A stretch of 19,415 bases of DNA from B16-G9 sp964400655 (GCA_964400655.1 CAYNVN010000132.1:1-19415); one strand, 5' to 3'; positions 1 through 6,672 are shown, counted from the stretch's first letter. Notes: generated by a model from the sequence alone, not told the origin. Numbers and translations: made by a program.

Positions 1-148
1 CGTACCGGACGATACGTTGTGTGGGAATCACCTGCTATGAAGTATCCGATTGCCTTTTGCTGCAAGGGTAAGTTAATATGCTGGAGATTCCTCAGTCGTG
101 CCTCCTTCGGAATGACGGTGGGTGTACTGAGTGTAACAAGCAACCCAA
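1..148. other. Unassigned left-edge sequence
   Basis: No gene can be supported here. Forward reading frames are open from the left edge and could be the last codons of a gene that begins outside the window: one frame stops at 38-40 and another at 67-69. Neither tail is recognisable. The longer open frame running to 243 is antisense to the end of the rhomboid gene and crosses a dispersed repeat, so I do not treat it as coding. Confidence 0.3.
84..116. repeat. Probable dispersed short intergenic repeat
   Basis: The segment reads, on the minus strand, GTCATTCCGAAGGAGGCACG followed by ACTGAGGAATCTC. It has outer complementary arms (ATTCC and GGAAT) that could close a hairpin. From memory, near-identical units recur many times between genes in Bacteroidota genomes and are often found just downstream of coding regions, as here, 33 bp after the rhomboid stop codon. 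Only one copy lies in this window, so the repetitive nature rests on recall and not on direct observation. Confidence 0.5.
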
Positions 149-817
149 TCAAACCTTATAAGTTGTTGAAGTATTGGGCCTTTTCCAATAAGCATCGTCG
201 TCGTCAGGTTCATCCTCTTCGTAATCCCACGAATAGCGTTTAGGCTGCGGGCCGTCGTCCTTAAAATAAAAGGCAAAAATAATTCCCGATACAAGACCTC
301 CGAGATGACCCTCCCATGAGATGTTCTCCTTTGGGAAAAACTCCGGAAAGATGCCCCAAATCAAACCGCCGTACAAAAAGGCAACAATCAGCGACAAAGC
401 AGCCAAATGGGTGTTTTTCCTGATAATTCCGCTGACAAATAAAAAAGAGGCCAGACCGTACACCACCCCGCTGGCACCGATATGGTAACTCTCGCGGCCT
501 CCGAACCATACCCAAATACCACTCAATATCCAGATATAGACAAGCACCTTAAAAGCAATTTTTCCGTAAAAGTAAAAAAGTGCTGTTCCCAAAATTAAAA
601 ACGGGAGCGAATTGGCCATAAGGTGTTTAAAACCTCCGTGGATAAAGGGATAGAGAAAAATTCCGGGGATTCCGTCGGCATGCAGCGGATGTACGCCTAG
701 GAAAGCCAAATCGAAATGAAAAAGCGATTCGGCAATTCTGACGATCCACATCAGCGACAGCAAAACAACCGGAACGGTAAGTGCCACATTAATTTTTTTC
801 TTTTCAGCTTTATCCAT
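149..817 (-). CDS. Rhomboid family intramembrane serine protease
   Basis: A 222-residue polytopic membrane protein of the rhomboid family, which cleaves transmembrane substrates inside the bilayer. The catalytic serine is Ser116 in the GASG motif of one membrane helix. The catalytic histidine is His171 in the sequence EGHLGG of a later helix. The oxyanion-side residues His65 and Asn69 (HLMAN) are also present, so the enzyme looks active. There are about six hydrophobic helices between residues 12 and 185. The C-terminal tail (186-222) is hydrophilic, with an acidic run of Glu and Asp at about 200-208, and should lie outside the membrane. The start is the ATG giving MDKAEKKK, a basic N terminus. 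The gene lies downstream of the ExbB-ExbD operon but is separated from it by a strong terminator, so it is probably transcribed separately. I could not identify a convincing promoter. The substrate is unknown. Confidence 0.9.
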   Translation of the reverse strand: MDKAEKKKINVALTVPVVLLSLMWIVRIAESLFHFDLAFLGVHPLHADGIPGIFLYPFIHGGFKHLMANSLPFLILGTALFYFYGKIAFKVLVYIWILSGIWVWFGGRESYHIGASGVVYGLASFLFVSGIIRKNTHLAALSLIVAFLYGGLIWGIFPEFFPKENISWEGHLGGLVSGIIFAFYFKDDGPQPKRYSWDYEEDEPDDDDAYWKRPNTSTTYKV

Positions 818-908
818 GGAAAGGCAAATTACGGAAAAAGAGGGTTCAAATAGTGTGCCTCAAAAATTTTAACGGTTATACTGACAATATGGCCACCTGT
901 TGGGGCAC

Positions 909-941
909 AAAAAAAGGCTGCTCCGTAAGGAACAGCCTTTT
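909..941 (-). terminator. Intrinsic terminator of the ExbB-ExbD operon
   Basis: An inverted repeat with 13-bp arms (912-924 and 929-941, one C-A mismatch) encloses a 4-nt loop. Read on the minus strand, the hairpin is followed by seven T residues (909-915 on the plus strand are A). It lies 24 bp after the stop codon of the last ExbD gene, and the next gene on this strand starts 92 bp further on. This is a textbook rho-independent terminator ending the four-gene operon. Confidence 0.8.
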
Positions 942-965
942 ATTGTACAAAACAATGAAAATAAT

Positions 966-1436
966 TTACTGTTTTTTCTTTCCGGCTTTACGAGCCGAGT
1001 AGTTAATTTTCAAGGCACTGGCTTTACGCAGCTCCTGCTTAACGTCGGTTACAATACCCATTTTGGTATCCTGATCGACCTTTAACGAAGTGGTAATTTT
1101 GTTTCTGTCGGCTTCGTTACGTGCCTGACGTTCGCGGGCAACAAATTCGCCAATATCCTTAACGGAAGCAAACTGGTCATCCAGCTGAATACGCGAGTTA
1201 CTTCCGTAGAGCCTTTTATTAATAGGGGGCCCAATAAGGATATAACTCACCATCGATTTTTTTTCCAGCTTTTGAATTTCGGTAGCCTCCGGAACTTTTG
1301 TCTTTACTTTCGGACTGGTTTCACGCATGGTTGTAGTAACCATAAAAAAGAAAAGGAGCATGAAAATAATATCCGGCAATGAAGAGGTATTGATGGAGCC
1401 TACTTCTTTTTTACTATCTTTTTTAAATCTTGACAT
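966..1436 (-). CDS. ExbD/TolR family biopolymer transport protein (second copy)
   Basis: A 156-residue ExbD/TolR protein, the single-pass partner of an ExbB/TolQ proton channel. It has a short basic cytoplasmic N terminus, one transmembrane helix at about 20-37, and a periplasmic domain. The conserved proton-accepting aspartate is Asp22, at the start of the helix (LPDIIFMLLFF). It is the last gene of the operon. Its ATG lies one base after the stop codon of the preceding ExbD gene. Its ribosome binding site, GGAGGAGAG, forms the last codons of that gene, so the two are likely translationally coupled. It differs considerably from the neighbouring ExbD, and the pair may form a heteromer. The very basic C-terminal tail (ARKAGKKKQ) is notable. 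Confidence 0.92.
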   Translation of the reverse strand: MSRFKKDSKKEVGSINTSSLPDIIFMLLFFFMVTTTMRETSPKVKTKVPEATEIQKLEKKSMVSYILIGPPINKRLYGSNSRIQLDDQFASVKDIGEFVARERQARNEADRNKITTSLKVDQDTKMGIVTDVKQELRKASALKINYSARKAGKKKQ

Positions 1437-1437
1437 A

Positions 1438-2016
1438 CTACTCTCCTCCTACATTTTCAGGTTCAGCTTCCGAAATCGGAACAGGTACCAGTTTATTGAT
1501 GACTTTCACTTTCTTTTCATCAACAAGCTGTTTATACTTAACGCCGTACATCTGCAACGATTTCTCGTCTTTCATTTCATTAAACGCTTTGGCAAGTTCA
1601 TTCTGAACCTTAATATACATACCGTAAGATGTACCCCGGTCGTTTTTCAACGAAATAACCCCTTTTGAAAGCATCACCTCTTTATTAAGTTCTTTAATAA
1701 ATTTAGGTTTTACTTCAGGGTATTGTTCGTTATCGGGATGTAAAGCCATAAAATCTTTCACCTTATTTTTAAGGGTACTGATATCGCCCCTTTCGCCGTC
1801 AACCAGCAACTGGTCGTGACTGTTAACAAGAATTTTAAGAACGTTACGGTCTTTAACTTCTACATCATCCTGGTTTTTTTCCACAGGTGGAGGCAGCTTT
1901 CTGATAATACCGGTATCAACATCCATGGTGGTGGTAACAAGGAAGAAGATAAGCAAAAGGAATGCTATATCTGCCATTGACCCTGCGTTGATTTCCGGAA
2001 CTGCTCTTTTTGACAT
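1438..2016 (-). CDS. ExbD/TolR family biopolymer transport protein (first copy)
   Basis: A 192-residue ExbD/TolR protein with an N-terminal cytoplasmic segment, a single helix at about 14-31 and a periplasmic domain. Asp16 in the SMADIAFLLLIFFLV helix matches the conserved protonatable residue that couples ion flow through ExbB/TolQ to movement of the periplasmic domain. The protein is longer than usual for ExbD: it has a proline-rich segment after the helix (LPPPVEKN, about 41-48) and extra material in the periplasmic region. It follows the 4-TM protein by 9 bp and precedes the second ExbD by 1 bp, so all four genes form one transcription unit. No TonB gene is present beside it, so the partner outer-membrane system cannot be named. 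Confidence 0.92.
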   Translation of the reverse strand: MSKRAVPEINAGSMADIAFLLLIFFLVTTTMDVDTGIIRKLPPPVEKNQDDVEVKDRNVLKILVNSHDQLLVDGERGDISTLKNKVKDFMALHPDNEQYPEVKPKFIKELNKEVMLSKGVISLKNDRGTSYGMYIKVQNELAKAFNEMKDEKSLQMYGVKYKQLVDEKKVKVINKLVPVPISEAEPENVGGE

Positions 2017-2025
2017 AATCCTTTA

Positions 2026-2442
2026 TTATTTGAATGCTTTAACTATCGAAGAGTATAGAATTACCGCAACGGCAATTCCAAAAGAGATATAGGTGGCATA
2101 CAATCCCATACCAACCAATTTTGAAGTTTCCACCCCGATTTTGTACTCTTCCAGCTGAAGAGCGGTTAGCTGATTACCTGCCATTCCGTAACCAATACCG
2201 AAAACAACTATAAAAAGTACCAGACTGATACCCATTTTAACAGCTCCTTTGGGATTGGAAGCGAGGTTGAACAGCGCACCGAGAACGGTTACCGCTGCAG
2301 CCACAATAATCAGGGTAATTCCCATATTAATAAGGGTGTCCTCCGAAAGCGAACCCATATAAAACAGGATTCCTGCCAGAGCCGAAAATGCCATAAGCAC
2401 AATCAATACCCATTTTGTTATGTTATGAATTTTATCTACCAT
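2026..2442 (-). CDS. Four-TM membrane protein of ExbB-ExbD operon, unknown function
   Basis: A 138-residue, very hydrophobic protein with four predicted membrane helices at about 11-29, 39-59, 69-87 and 110-134. Charged residues are almost confined to the two ends and the loop at 96-106. I do not recognise a characterised family. The protein sits 5 bp after exbB and 9 bp before the first exbD gene, so it is certainly co-transcribed with a proton-channel pair and translated at matching positions. From its place, an accessory subunit or assembly factor of the ExbB-ExbD complex is the simplest inference, but nothing in its sequence shows an enzymatic motif or a protonatable residue within a helix that would prove this. 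My recollection is that similar small membrane proteins occur between exbB and exbD in other Bacteroidota. Confidence 0.8.
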   Translation of the reverse strand: MVDKIHNITKWVLIVLMAFSALAGILFYMGSLSEDTLINMGITLIIVAAAVTVLGALFNLASNPKGAVKMGISLVLFIVVFGIGYGMAGNQLTALQLEEYKIGVETSKLVGMGLYATYISFGIAVAVILYSSIVKAFK

Positions 2443-2447
2443 GATTA

Positions 2448-3263
2448 TTATTTTTTGGCGTAATTCGACAACAGGTCAATAAAAGAAATTGAGCTGTCTT
2501 CCATATCGTTAACAAGACCGTCAATTTTTGAAATAATAAAGTTATAGAAAATCTGAAGGATAATAGCAACGATCAGACCGAATACAGTTGTTAACAACGC
2601 TACTTTAATACCCGAAGCAACAACGGTAGGCGAAATATCACCGGCAGCGGCAATATCATCAAAGGCCTGGATCATACCGATTACCGTACCCATAAATCCG
2701 AGCATAGGAGCCAGTGCAATAAATAATGAAATCCAGCTAACGCCACTTTCAAGTTTACCGGTTACAACACTTCCGTATGCAAGAATCGATTTTTCAACAT
2801 CTTCCATACCGTTATCGAAACGGTTAAGGCCTTCGCTGAAAATACTTGCTACCGGGCCGCGTGTATTTCTTACAACCTCTTTGGCTGCATCAATACCACC
2901 ACTTTTAAGTGCATCATCAACATTTGAAAGTAATTTTTTAGTGTTTACAGTAGCCATGCTGAGATAAATGATACGCTCGATGGCAATGGCCAAACCAAAA
3001 ATAAGGGTAAGCAATACGATACCCATAAATTCAGGACCACCTTCGATAAATTTTTCTTTGATAACCTGATGGAATGATTTTGGCTCATCGGATTGAGCAG
3101 CAACCGGAGTTGCGTCAACCACAACATCTGATGCTTCCTCTACAACGGTAGTGGTATCATTAGAAGCAGTTGATGTTGAGTCGTCCTGCGCATAAACATT
3201 AATTGATAGCCCCATAAATGCTACCAAAGCGACGATTGAAAGAAAGGCAATTACTTTTTTCAT
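2448..3263 (-). CDS. ExbB/TolQ/MotA family proton channel protein
   Basis: A 271-residue member of the ExbB/TolQ/MotA family, which forms a pentameric proton channel in the inner membrane and powers outer-membrane processes with ExbD. Three membrane helices lie at about 79-101, 175-200 and 217-243. The family signature is seen in the second helix, where PMLGFMGTVIGMIQAF (186-201) is well conserved. Unlike the classical Escherichia coli protein it begins with a cleavable-looking signal peptide (1-25, ending VYA before QDD). This is followed by a low-complexity Ser/Thr/Val/Asp-rich stretch (27-62), so the N terminus is probably exported. It is the first gene of the operon exbB, 4-TM protein, exbD, exbD. 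Confidence 0.93.
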   Translation of the reverse strand: MKKVIAFLSIVALVAFMGLSINVYAQDDSTSTASNDTTTVVEEASDVVVDATPVAAQSDEPKSFHQVIKEKFIEGGPEFMGIVLLTLIFGLAIAIERIIYLSMATVNTKKLLSNVDDALKSGGIDAAKEVVRNTRGPVASIFSEGLNRFDNGMEDVEKSILAYGSVVTGKLESGVSWISLFIALAPMLGFMGTVIGMIQAFDDIAAAGDISPTVVASGIKVALLTTVFGLIVAIILQIFYNFIISKIDGLVNDMEDSSISFIDLLSNYAKK

Positions 3264-3309
3264 GATTATTAAAATTGATTTTTCAAAAAGATAAATTGTG
3301 TATTTCGCA

Positions 3310-3317
3310 CAAAAATA
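3310..3317 (-). promoter_or_regulatory. Candidate promoter -7 element for exbB operon
   Basis: The minus strand reads TATTTTTG, matching the Bacteroidota TAnnTTTG consensus, about 47 bp before the exbB start codon. The surrounding sequence is very AT-rich (runs of TTAATTAA) and I find no TTG at the expected distance upstream, so only half of the promoter is supported. Confidence 0.45.
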
Positions 3318-3367
3318 ATAATTAATTAATTACTTAAGTTAAATTAAAAAAATAAACTGCAAAATTG

Positions 3368-3455
3368 CGGAGAGGGCGGGATTCGAACCCGCGATACCCT
3401 TTTGAGGTATACACGCTTTCCAGGCGTGCCTCTTCAGCCACTCGAGCACCTCTCC
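3368..3455 (-). tRNA. tRNA-Ser (anticodon GGA)
   Basis: Read on the minus strand, the 88-nt gene starts GGAGAGG and ends CCTCTCC plus discriminator G, giving a perfect 7-bp acceptor stem. The anticodon arm is CACGC-CTGGAAA-GCGTG, with anticodon GGA at 3419-3421, which reads UCC and UCU serine codons. The long variable arm (ATACC paired with GGTAT) and the G discriminator are both typical of serine tRNAs. The T arm carries the usual GGTTCGAATCC. The 3' CCA is not encoded and must be added after transcription. It lies between the asparaginase gene and the exbB operon, on the same strand as both. Confidence 0.97.
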
Positions 3456-3480
3456 TAACTACCTCAGAAAATCGAGACGG

Positions 3481-3510
3481 CAAATGTATGAAAATTCTTT
3501 ATTTAGTCAA
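3481..3510 (-). promoter_or_regulatory. Promoter of tRNA-Ser gene
   Basis: On the minus strand TTG (3508-3510) is followed by 19 bp and then TACATTTG (3481-3488), a full match to the Bacteroidota TTG-N19-TAnnTTTG promoter. Transcription should start near 3474-3477, about 20 nt before the mature tRNA. The upstream half lies inside the last codons of the asparaginase gene (the TTG is the Leu codon of its C-terminal ELTK). Confidence 0.65.
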
Positions 3511-4524
3511 CTCGCCGCGCAAAGAACGTTGCAACAGATTAATAATTGTTTCGCTGTCAGAATATCTCCCAAACAAATACATTAGTTTGGTAACGGCGGC
3601 TTCGGTGGTCATATCACCTCCGCTCACAACACCAATCTTGTTAAAAGCTGCACTTGTTGCATATTTTCCCTGATCAACCGCTCCCGATATGCACTGGGTA
3701 ATGTTTAAAACAATCACCCCTCTGTCGATTGCATCTTTCAGCAAGTTCAAAAACCACTGTTTTGTAAGTGCGTTACCCGAGCCGAAGGTTTCCAAAACAA
3801 CAGCTTTTAACCCGGGCGCATCCAAAACCGATTTTGCAAACCAATGGGTAATTCCGGGAAATATCTTTAAAATGCCCACCGAGCTGTCCATCTTTTTATG
3901 AACCTTCAGCTTTTTAAAATTGGGCTTTATTATTTCGTTATGGTTGTATTTAATGTACACGCCCACATTGGCCAGTTCCGGATAATTTCCCGAAACAAAG
4001 GCATTGAAATTTTCGGCATTATATTTCATGGTACGGTTGCCCCGCATCAGCTTATTTTCAAAATAGATGCAAACTTCGGGCACCACCGGCGTATCGTCAA
4101 TGGTATCGGCGGCAATTTCGATGGCGGTAATAAAGTTATCGCGGCCATCGGTTCTTAACACGCCCAGCGGCAGTTGCGATCCGGTGATAATCACCGGCTT
4201 ATTGAGATTTTCCAACAGGAAACTCAATGCCGATGCGGTATAGGCCATGGTATCGGAACCATGCAAAATAACAAAGCCGTCGTAATTTTCATAGTTTTTT
4301 TCGATAACCTCCGCCATTTTAATCCAGTCGTCAGGCGACATGTCGGAGGAATCTAAAATAGGATCAAAACAGTGAAAATCCAGTTTGTAATCGAATTTTT
4401 CGAGGATGGGAACCTGTTCGTAGATGTTATCAAAATTAAACGGTACCAGCGAACCGGTTTTTTCATCCCTGATCATCCCGATGGTACCTCCCGTATAAAT
4501 TACCAGTATTGAAGTTTGATCCAT
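3499..4524 (-). CDS. ansA: Type I (cytoplasmic) L-asparaginase
   Basis: A 341-residue L-asparaginase, hydrolysing asparagine to aspartate and ammonia. The size and the absence of a signal peptide fit the cytoplasmic type I enzymes. The nucleophilic threonine is Thr11 in the YTGGTIGM motif near the N terminus. The second active-site motif reads HGSDTMAYTASAL (88-100). The family usually has Thr at the third position of that motif (HGTDT), while this protein has Ser90, a conservative change. Asp91 is kept. The ATG is preceded by an A-rich AAAGAAAA stretch and lies 6 bp after the tatD stop, so the two genes are co-transcribed. Its 3' end carries the upstream element of the tRNA-Ser promoter. It could in principle also act on glutamine, which cannot be judged from sequence. 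Confidence 0.92.
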   Translation of the reverse strand: MDQTSILVIYTGGTIGMIRDEKTGSLVPFNFDNIYEQVPILEKFDYKLDFHCFDPILDSSDMSPDDWIKMAEVIEKNYENYDGFVILHGSDTMAYTASALSFLLENLNKPVIITGSQLPLGVLRTDGRDNFITAIEIAADTIDDTPVVPEVCIYFENKLMRGNRTMKYNAENFNAFVSGNYPELANVGVYIKYNHNEIIKPNFKKLKVHKKMDSSVGILKIFPGITHWFAKSVLDAPGLKAVVLETFGSGNALTKQWFLNLLKDAIDRGVIVLNITQCISGAVDQGKYATSAAFNKIGVVSGGDMTTEAAVTKLMYLFGRYSDSETIINLLQRSLRGELTK

Positions 4525-4530
4525 TTTTCT

Positions 4531-5301
4531 TTATTTTAATTTGAACAACGTACGGGCGTTTCCGGTAGTAATGGCGGCCAGCTCTTCCACGGGCATCCCT
4601 TTTATTTCGGCTGTTTTTTCAGCAATGTATTTTATGTAGGCACTCTGGTTACGTTTTCCCCTGAAAGGTACGGGTGTTAAAAACGGCGAGTCGGTTTCAA
4701 AAACCAAAAATTCTGCAGGTATATCCTTTACCACATCGGCAATGGCTGCCTTTTTAAAGGTAACCACCCCTCCTATTCCCATTAAAAATCCCAGATCCAT
4801 AATTTTCTTTGCCTGGTCGGCCGTACCCAAAAAACAGTGAAAAACACCTTTTAAATCGTCGGTAAGCTCATTTTTAACCAATGGCCATGCGTCATCAAAC
4901 GACTCACGGGTATGGATGGATACCGGTAATTTATACTGTTTTGCCAGTTTAAGCTGACGCTTAAAAGCATCTATTTGCTGTTCACGAAAGGTCTTATCCC
5001 AGTAAAGATCAATGCCTATTTCGCCCACACCGTAGTAGATTCCACCGGCCAACTCCTTTTCAACAAGTGCCAGCTCATGCTCATAATCATCCTTTACCGA
5101 TGTGGGATGCAGTCCCATCATGGAAAAACAGTAACCGGGAAATGCCGCCGACAGACTGTTCATATCCGTTACCGTTTTGCTGTCGATATTGGGAAGCATC
5201 ATTATCTCCACACCTTCCGATACGGCTTTGTTTACCACTTTGCCGCGATCGTCGTTGTAGTCGTCAAGATATAGATGCGTATGTGTATCCGTTAAAATCA
5301 T
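4531..5301 (-). CDS. tatD: TatD family metal-dependent hydrolase (DNase)
   Basis: A 256-residue TatD-family amidohydrolase-fold enzyme; family members are metal-dependent 3'-5' exonucleases acting on single-stranded DNA and RNA. Metal ligands can be placed: His7 and His9 (DTHTHL), Glu94 (GVGEIGID), His130 (SIHTRE), His155 (FHCF) and Asp204 (ETDSP), so the active site is complete. I start the gene at the ATG giving MILTDTHTHL, where the family normally starts. A TTG codon 12 codons upstream is open in frame, but it coincides with the upstream promoter element and cannot be the start. The gene is first in a two-gene unit with the L-asparaginase and is transcribed divergently from the LOG gene. 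Confidence 0.92.
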   Translation of the reverse strand: MILTDTHTHLYLDDYNDDRGKVVNKAVSEGVEIMMLPNIDSKTVTDMNSLSAAFPGYCFSMMGLHPTSVKDDYEHELALVEKELAGGIYYGVGEIGIDLYWDKTFREQQIDAFKRQLKLAKQYKLPVSIHTRESFDDAWPLVKNELTDDLKGVFHCFLGTADQAKKIMDLGFLMGIGGVVTFKKAAIADVVKDIPAEFLVFETDSPFLTPVPFRGKRNQSAYIKYIAEKTAEIKGMPVEELAAITTGNARTLFKLK

Positions 5302-5305
5302 GGCG

Positions 5306-5337
5306 CAAAAGTAGGCGAAAATGTTTTTACCGTCCAA
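5306..5337 (-). promoter_or_regulatory. Promoter of tatD-asparaginase operon (near-leaderless)
   Basis: On the minus strand TTG (5335-5337, preceded by another T) is followed by 21 bp and TACTTTTG (5306-5313), matching the Bacteroidota promoter. Only four bases (CGCC) separate this element from the tatD ATG, so transcription should begin at or within a few bases of the start codon. The mRNA would carry little or no leader and no ribosome binding site. Confidence 0.65.
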
Positions 5338-5394
5338 ACGAATTTATTCGTCCGTTTTTAATCGTTTTATAACAAAAAAACCAAAATAATAACT

Positions 5395-5402
5395 TTATTT
5401 TG
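5395..5402 (+). promoter_or_regulatory. Weak candidate promoter for LOG gene
   Basis: The sequence TTATTTTG followed by CACCC differs from TAnnTTTG at one position, and the downstream context (TTTGCACCC) resembles many Bacteroidota start regions. It lies about 60 bp before the LOG start codon. No TTG is found at the normal upstream distance, so this is a weak call. Confidence 0.3.
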
Positions 5403-5463
5403 CACCCTTGGTACAGTTTAGCAGGCAGGCATTTTAAAAAATTGCCCATTAAAAAATAAAAGA

Positions 5464-6060
5464 ATGAAAAAGATTTGTGTTTTTTGCGGTTCAAGCATGG
5501 GTAACAAAGCGGTTTACCGGGAGACAGCCAAACAACTTGCCGATTTGTTTGTTAAAGAAAACATCGGAATGGTTTACGGAGGTGCCAATGTGGGGTTGAT
5601 GAAAATATTGGCCGACCGGTTGCTTAAGGCAGGCAAAGAGGTAATTGGCGTGATGCCCGGCAGTTTGGTTAAAAACGAAGTGGCCCATACCGAACTTGAA
5701 CATTTTATTGAAGTGGAAACCATGTCGGAGCGAAAAAACCTGATGGCTGAAATGTCGGATGCCTTTATAGCACTGCCGGGAGGTTTCGGAACACTCGACG
5801 AATTATCGGAAGTTTTAACATACAACCAATTACGCATTTGTGATAAACCGCTGGGCTTTTTAAATATTGCAGGATACTACGACAAATTCCTTGATTTTAT
5901 CGACCATGCCGTAGAAGAGGGTTTTGTAAGAGAAGAACACCGTAAAAACCTTATTGTTTCGGACAATGTGGAGGAGCTGATGCAAAAACTCAAAGCGTAC
6001 AAACCCATAGAAACCGAAAAATGGATTCGGGATATTAAAAACGAGAGCAGCGAAAAATAA
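5464..6060 (+). CDS. LOG family protein, cytokinin-type nucleotide phosphoribohydrolase
   Basis: A 198-residue protein of the LOG (Lonely Guy, TIGR00730) family. Characterised members cut the N-glycosidic bond of nucleoside 5'-monophosphates to release a free base and ribose 5-phosphate; several act on cytokinin nucleotides and some on AMP. The signatures are complete: CGSS near the N terminus (8-11), GGANVGLMK (39-47), the ERK triad (Glu89, Arg90, Lys91) and the phosphate-binding PGGFGTLDE (105-113) with its catalytic Glu113. The Rossmann-like fold and length are typical. It is cytoplasmic. The next gene, a P-loop kinase, begins 11 bp after its stop, so the two are probably co-transcribed and may share a role in nucleotide salvage or clean-up. 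The natural substrate is not evident. Confidence 0.9.
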   Translation: MKKICVFCGSSMGNKAVYRETAKQLADLFVKENIGMVYGGANVGLMKILADRLLKAGKEVIGVMPGSLVKNEVAHTELEHFIEVETMSERKNLMAEMSDAFIALPGGFGTLDELSEVLTYNQLRICDKPLGFLNIAGYYDKFLDFIDHAVEEGFVREEHRKNLIVSDNVEELMQKLKAYKPIETEKWIRDIKNESSEK

Positions 6061-6071
6061 AACTTACAACT

Positions 6072-6629
6072 ATGATAATAGGTATTACGGGAACCATTGG
6101 AGCCGGCAAAGGAACCATTGTTGAATATCTTAAAAACAAAGGATTTAAACACTACTCGGCCAGGGACTTTATTTCGGAAGAGGTTAAAAAACGCGGACTT
6201 GAAATAAACAGGGATACACTTACGGCCACCGCCAACGATTTACGTGCCGCCCATTCGCCGCAATACGTTATCGAACAACTTTTTTACCGTGCTCAAAAAG
6301 AGGGCGGTAACGCCGTTATTGAGAGTGTTCGTACCCCGGGCGAAATTGCTTTTCTCCGTAAACAACCCGGATTTTATCTGTTTGCCGTTGATGCCGACCC
6401 CAAAATTAGGTTTGAAAGGATAAAACTACGCGGCTCGGCCACCGATCATATTGATTTTGAAACTTTTCTCTCCAACGAAAAACGCGAAATGTCAACCACC
6501 GACCCCAACAAGCAAAACCTTGGCAAGTGTATCCAAATGGCCGATTATACCTTTTACAATAACGGCTCCATAAGCACACTTTTCGACGAAGTGGAAAAGG
6601 TTTTAAAAAAAACGGAGAAAGAGAGGTAA
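6072..6629 (+). CDS. Adenylate-kinase-like P-loop kinase (AAA family ATPase annotation)
   Basis: A 185-residue P-loop NTPase. The Walker A loop is GTIGAGKGT (7-15), with Lys13 and the GKGT ending typical of adenylate and other nucleoside monophosphate kinases, unlike the GKS/GKT of dephospho-CoA kinase. The middle section (MxxARDFISEE, then a helix with RAAHSP, then VIESVRTPGE at about 79-88) follows the layout of the small kinase-like domains that in some proteins are fused to dCMP deaminase. A basic lid region with KIRFERIKLR is seen near 113-122. I therefore read it as a nucleotide or nucleoside kinase of unknown substrate. It is 11 bp downstream of the LOG gene, which handles nucleoside monophosphates, and this supports a nucleotide-related job. 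A dephospho-CoA kinase role is less likely. Confidence 0.75.
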   Translation: MIIGITGTIGAGKGTIVEYLKNKGFKHYSARDFISEEVKKRGLEINRDTLTATANDLRAAHSPQYVIEQLFYRAQKEGGNAVIESVRTPGEIAFLRKQPGFYLFAVDADPKIRFERIKLRGSATDHIDFETFLSNEKREMSTTDPNKQNLGKCIQMADYTFYNNGSISTLFDEVEKVLKKTEKER

Positions 6630-6642
6630 CGGCAGCCGTTGC

Positions 6643-6672
6643 TTGCTAACTCCGTTAAATTAATTATCTTTG
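6643..6672 (+). promoter_or_regulatory. Promoter of DUF4290 gene
   Basis: TTG (6643-6645) is followed by 19 bp and TATCTTTG (6665-6672) and then CA, a complete match to the Bacteroidota promoter. It lies just after the kinase stop codon, so the DUF4290 gene has its own start of transcription near 6676-6680 and a leader of about 100 nt. Confidence 0.65.

Noticed and set aside
19..243. Open frame on the plus strand at the left edge
   Set aside because: It crosses the probable dispersed repeat and runs antisense to the end of the rhomboid gene, with no recognisable protein motif.
5302..5337. TTG start for TatD 12 codons upstream
   Set aside because: That TTG is the upstream promoter element, and the family starts at MILTDTHTH.
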